64,000 nt of DNA from Gordonia lacunae (GTDB lineage Bacteria > Actinomycetota > Actinomycetes > Mycobacteriales > Mycobacteriaceae): contig NZ_NGFO01000008.1 of assembly GCF_002149015.1 (NCBI RefSeq), positions 62,001 through 126,000 of the forward strand. Reading direction: 5' to 3'. Every line of letters starts with the position of its first letter. The first letter of the stretch is position 1. The notes below the pieces were generated by a model. The model saw nothing but the letters and a program-made list of their open reading frames with translations, made no database searches and was not told the origin of the DNA. Made by a program: the position numbers and the translations under genes. Positions 60,040-64,000 of this stretch are shown one piece after another.

Positions 60040-60807
60040 TTACTGAGAGACTAGCGGCCGCTCGCCCATGATCGCGGTTCCGACACGCACGCATGTCGAG
60101 CCCGCGGCAACCGCGGCCTCCATGTCTCCGGACATGCCCGCGGACAGTTCCGCGGCGTCGTCGAACCGAGCCCGGAACACCTCGTGGACACGTGCCGTCT
60201 CGGCCATCCAGTGTTCGGGGTCGCCGTGCAGCGGTGCGATGACCATGAGCCCACGCAGCCGCAGCGCGTGCGCGGCGACGACCTGCTCGGCCAGACTCGC
60301 CAGATCGGCCTCGACCACACCGCCGCGCTGCGGGTCGCCGTCGAGGCTGACCTGCAGCAGGATGCCGAGCGGGTCGGCGCGCTCGGCCTCGTCCAGCGCG
60401 GCCGCGGCGGCACGATCGAGGGCGTCGACGACCTTCGGGCGATCCACGGAGTGCACCGCCCGCGCCCACCGTGCGACCGACCGTGCCTTCTTGGACTGCA
60501 CCGAACCGATCATGTCGAAGACGGGCACGTCGTCGGGGTCCGGCGACTCCCGGTCCCGGAGCACCCGGTCCCGGAGCACACTGGCCACCTTCCGACCGGC
60601 CTCGGGCTCGCGCGACTCCCCGAAGGCGCGCTCGCCGAGCTGCAGCAGCCTGCGGACGTCGTCCGCGGGAAAGAACTTCGTCACCACGAGGAGCTCGCAG
60701 GAGCCCGGCGGCCGGTGGGCGGCCTCGACCGCGGCGTCGAGGCGACGACGCACAGCCACCAACCGGTCACCCAGTTCGACGGTGCGCGCATCAGATGACC
60801 CGGTCAT
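60040..60807 (-). CDS. YggS-family PLP-binding protein
   Basis: 255 residues of the PLPBP family (alanine racemase-like fold) involved in vitamin B6 homeostasis. PLP lysine lies in [12 protein letters not shown], followed by [32 protein letters not shown], and the phosphate-binding C-terminal [27 protein letters not shown]. The segment [10 protein letters not shown] comes from a perfect 15-bp tandem duplication (60549-60578), adding five residues. ATG 60807 has GAAGGATGGGG. It lies 25 bases after ylmD in the division operon. Confidence 0.93.
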   Translation of the reverse strand: MTGSSDARTVELGDRLVAVRRRLDAAVEAAHRPPGSCELLVVTKFFPADDVRRLLQLGERAFGESREPEAGRKVASVLRDRVLRDRESPDPDDVPVFDMIGSVQSKKARSVARWARAVHSVDRPKVVDALDRAAAAALDEAERADPLGILLQVSLDGDPQRGGVVEADLASLAEQVVAAHALRLRGLMVIAPLHGDPEHWMAETARVHEVFRARFDDAAELSAGMSGDMEAAVAAGSTCVRVGTAIMGERPLVSQ

Positions 60808-60832
60808 GTCCCCATCCTTCTCGCTGCTGGGG

Positions 60833-61633
60833 TCATTCCCCGAGCGGACCCCGCTCGCCGGGTGCATCCGGGCTCGCTCCGCTCCCGGCGTCGGGTGCAT
60901 CCGGCCCGCTCGCTCCGCTCCCGGCGTCGGCTGGATCCATCCAGATCACCGAGGCGAGTCGCCCAGTGGGCGCCCCGCGCCGGTGGCTGAAGAGGGTGGC
61001 ATCGGAGATCGTGCACCGCGGGTCGACCGCCACACCGGCCACACCCGCCTCCAACAGCTGGCGTCGCAGACCGGCTCGCAGATCGAGACCGGGCGTGCCC
61101 TTCGTGGTGCGCGCAGCGCTGCCGGGCAGATGCTTCTCGACGTCGGCCTGCATCTCGGCCGGCACCTCGTAGTGATCACCACTCGCGGCGGGGCCGAGGA
61201 AGGCGCCGATCGACCCGATCCGTGCCCCGAGGCCGACCATCGCGCGCAGCGTGGCGGGCACGATGCCGATCCGGGCGCCGACGCGTCCGGCGTGGACACC
61301 CGCGATCACGCCGACCTCGTCGTCACTCAGGAGTACGGGGACACAGTCCGCGGACAGTACCGCGAGGGCGAGGCCTGGCGTGGTGGTGACCAGCGCGTCG
61401 GTGGCCGGCACCGGCTCGGTGACCGGCCCGTCGACCACGGTGACGTTGCGACTGTGGATCTGCTCCATCCACACCACCGACCCGGGAGGGACGCCGATCT
61501 GTTCGGCCAGCCGAATCCTGTTGGCTGCCACCGCTTCCGGATCGTCTCCCACGTGATCACCGAGATTGAACGAATCGTACGGTGACACCGAGACCCCGCC
61601 GGCACGGGTGGTGATGACACGACGCACCCGCAT
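60833..61633 (-). CDS. YlmD/YfiH (LACC1-family) protein with repeat-derived tail
   Basis: 266 residues of the DUF152 copper/zinc family, described as polyphenol oxidase or purine nucleoside phosphorylase. Motifs are FNLGDHVGDDPEAV, VWMEQIHSRNV, LSADCVPVLL (catalytic Cys) and VIAGVHAGRVGA (His). The usual 'HAGWRG' reads HAGRVG, and a final His lies in FSHRRG. Family proteins end about residue 235 (ASVIWM). The last 30 residues (DPADAGSGASGPDAP and a second copy) are translated from the family-A repeat. It starts eight bases after ftsZ. Confidence 0.9.
   Translation of the reverse strand: MRVRRVITTRAGGVSVSPYDSFNLGDHVGDDPEAVAANRIRLAEQIGVPPGSVVWMEQIHSRNVTVVDGPVTEPVPATDALVTTTPGLALAVLSADCVPVLLSDDEVGVIAGVHAGRVGARIGIVPATLRAMVGLGARIGSIGAFLGPAASGDHYEVPAEMQADVEKHLPGSAARTTKGTPGLDLRAGLRRQLLEAGVAGVAVDPRCTISDATLFSHRRGAPTGRLASVIWMDPADAGSGASGPDAPDAGSGASPDAPGERGPLGE
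60865..60935. repeat. Two 36-bp repeats forming the end of ylmD (family A)
   Basis: GCTCGCTCCGCTCCCGGCG occurs at 60872 and 60908 (36 bases apart) with shared flanks GTGCATCCGG. It is the same element as in treY and at 2422. Here it is read in the opposite sense and another frame (AGSGASGPD). Confidence 0.88.
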
Positions 61634-61641
61634 CGGCGGGC

Positions 61642-62808
<1,167 letters not shown>

Positions 62809-63134
62809 GCGCTCGCCTTCCTTGTGTGGTCGATCTCGTGATTCGCGATCTTGTCTCGATATGTCTGTGTGAACCGTCCGGTCCACGTCCCGCTGGCGAC
62901 AAACCCTAAACCTGAACCATAGATTTAGAGTTATGTCAAGTAACTCGTTGTGGTCATGACGCTAGGCATCGGAGGCCGCGGTATCCAGATCCGCCCTCGG
63001 CGTGTCGGGAAGTCGCACCCGAATTGCCCCGGAATCCGCGGCTTTTCACACGTGTTCGGAGAGATCCGCTCCGGCAGCGGCGGGTACGCACCGCCGCACC
63101 GGCCGAGCCGGGCACGACCGGGCTCGCCCGGATG
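62809..63134 (-). promoter_or_regulatory. ftsZ promoter region
   Basis: No gene. At 62902-62940 is an AT-rich patch. On the minus strand it holds TTGACA (62939-62934), followed by an imperfect 11-bp inverted repeat, AACCCTAAACC (62902-62912) and GATTTAGAGTT (62922-62932), matching at 9 of 11 positions. A -35-like hexamer with a palindrome directly after it suggests a regulated ftsZ promoter; no good -10 is seen at standard spacing. The rest (62945-63134) shows nothing. Confidence 0.45.
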
Positions 63135-63836
63135 TCACCGATAGGCCGGGAACTCGGGGCTCGACACGTTGTACATCGTCGCCTTGCGGGTGAGCAGATG
63201 CGTGAGCGTACGAGCCTTCTCGGCGCCCCGGTCGCTGTCACCCCAGACCACGGTGCGCTTCTCGGACAAGGTGAACTCGATGTCGACCGGTGAGGTCGCG
63301 GTCACCCGGATGACCTGCCGCGCCAGCGAATCGGGCAGTCCCGCCACCGCCGAGATGGTTTCCCGGGTGGTCGGGTCCGCCGGTCCCGGATTGGGGGTGA
63401 CGAGTACCGGGAGCTTGAGGACCTCGGGCGGGACCCCCTGCGTGCGGTCGTAGTCGAGGAACGCGACCCCGGACTTGTCGAGCACGTGGACGTCATCGCC
63501 GTTGTTCACGATCACGACCGGCACCCGCTCGACGACGGTGATGGTCAGCGACGACGGATAACTCCGTTGCACCCGCGCCGACTCGACCGACGGGATCGTG
63601 GCGACGCGCTGCGCCACCGCCCGGGTGTCGACCTGCAGCAGCGGGGTGCCCGACGGCACCGCGGCGACCCGCAGGATCTCGTCCGCCGGGATCGATCCGT
63701 TGTCCCGGACATCGGTGCCGCGCACCGACATCAGCGGGGTGAGGTAGGCGATCAGGACCAGCCCGACCCCCATCGCGACGACCATGAGCGTGCCGAGGAC
63801 CACGCGGGACCGGCGGCGCTCCGGCCACCGGATCAC
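63135..63836 (-). CDS. ftsQ: Cell division protein FtsQ (POTRA domain)
   Basis: 233 residues: a short Arg-rich cytoplasmic tail, one membrane helix (about 13-34, VVLGTLMVVAMGVGLVLIAY), an extracytoplasmic POTRA domain (MSVRGTDVRDNGSIPADEILRVAAVPSGTPLLQVDTRAVAQRVATIPSVESARVQRSYPSSLTITVVERVP compressed over about 37-105) and the FtsQ beta domain. It bridges FtsB/FtsL to the septal synthase. GTG 63836 overlaps the murC stop by four bases. The cytoplasmic tail is shorter than in mycobacteria. Confidence 0.94.
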   Translation of the reverse strand: MIRWPERRRSRVVLGTLMVVAMGVGLVLIAYLTPLMSVRGTDVRDNGSIPADEILRVAAVPSGTPLLQVDTRAVAQRVATIPSVESARVQRSYPSSLTITVVERVPVVIVNNGDDVHVLDKSGVAFLDYDRTQGVPPEVLKLPVLVTPNPGPADPTTRETISAVAGLPDSLARQVIRVTATSPVDIEFTLSEKRTVVWGDSDRGAEKARTLTHLLTRKATMYNVSSPEFPAYR

Positions 63837-64000
63837 GACACCCGCCCCGTCCGGTCGCCGGACTCCCCCGGGCCGTCGACCGGAGATCCGGCCGAATCCG
63901 TCCCGGTGGCGGCGTCGCCGGTCGTCGACGCCGTGGCGAGCGCGGCGAGGATCTCCGGTCCCTGCATGGTGATGTCGCCCGCCCCCAGGGTCAGGACGAC
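63833..64000 (-). CDS. murC: UDP-N-acetylmuramate-L-alanine ligase, C-terminal end only
   Basis: The last 55 residues of MurC. The segment VVLTLGAGDITMQGPEILAAL is the conserved C-terminal domain end, followed by a 34-residue Ala/Thr/Gly-rich tail. The gene continues past base 64000. Its TGA overlaps the ftsQ start in GTGA. Order murC-ftsQ-ftsZ without ddl between them is typical of Mycobacteriales. Confidence 0.85.
   Translation of the reverse strand, partial: VVLTLGAGDITMQGPEILAALATASTTGDAATGTDSAGSPVDGPGESGDRTGRVS

Noticed and set aside
62901-62912. Telomere-like TTTAGGG on the minus strand
   Set aside because: Single copy in a bacterial promoter region; better explained as one arm of an imperfect palindrome.

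Overview
The window is GC-rich, gene-dense DNA from an actinomycete of the order Mycobacteriales, probably Gordonia or a close relative (inference). The evidence is a complete mce/yrbE cluster, a Wag31-SepF-FtsZ-FtsQ-MurC division block, bsaP next to bioB, an HNH protein of the 13E12 type, many GTG and TTG starts, and -10 hexamers placed 6-8 bases before start codons (leaderless mRNAs). Gene order broadly follows the M. tuberculosis dinX-lspA-rluD-dnaE1-ilvA-tre-bio-nad-his stretch, joined here to the division cluster. It looks like ordinary core chromosome with small accessory islands; I see no prophage, CRISPR array, integrase, rRNA or tRNA.

Layout. 1-2321: hisD-hisC (histidine). 2322-5363: an accessory patch with a 35-bp tandem repeat, a decayed hemerythrin-like gene, an HNH endonuclease behind a LexA-like box, and a small ferredoxin-like-fold protein. 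5368-10019: NAD synthesis (nadA-nadC, no nadB between them) with a perfect palindrome upstream and the Nudix-type regulator nrtR nearby. Between these lie an XRE regulator with DUF1990 and a second methionine aminopeptidase, sharing two tandem operators. 9982-15941: biotin operon bioA-bioF-bioD-bioB-bsaP-DUF2567, with divergent TetR gene bioQ and three phased operators. 16090-18288: a membrane acyltransferase with an SGNH domain.

18420-35156: the trehalose pathway from glycogen (glgX/treX, treY, treZ). A ten-kilobase mce lipid-import operon (yrbEAB-mceABCDEF-mam) lies on the opposite strand between treY and treZ. 35203-35313 is a 36-residue protein made almost entirely of two DxDxDG calcium-type loops. 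35480-48283: ilvA, a secreted beta-propeller protein, dnaE1, a tail-anchored Ser/Thr kinase, rluD, lspA, two lipoproteins and ansA. 48342-52123: dinB, an F420-type nitroreductase with a divergent TetR regulator and two matching operators, and an ECF41-type sigma factor. 52496-56660: ileS with a clear T-box leader, followed by a HEAT-repeat gene. 56729-64000: the division cluster read murC-ftsQ-ftsZ-ylmD-yggS-sepF-yggT-wag31 on the minus strand, plus a proline-rich membrane protein.

The most unusual signals are: a 35-36-bp repeat family that has expanded inside treY and at the 3' end of ylmD while keeping both frames open; the double calcium-loop microprotein; several readable regulator-operator pairs (NrtR, XRE, BioQ, TetR, LexA, T-box); the missing nadB; and the mce operon splitting the tre genes.
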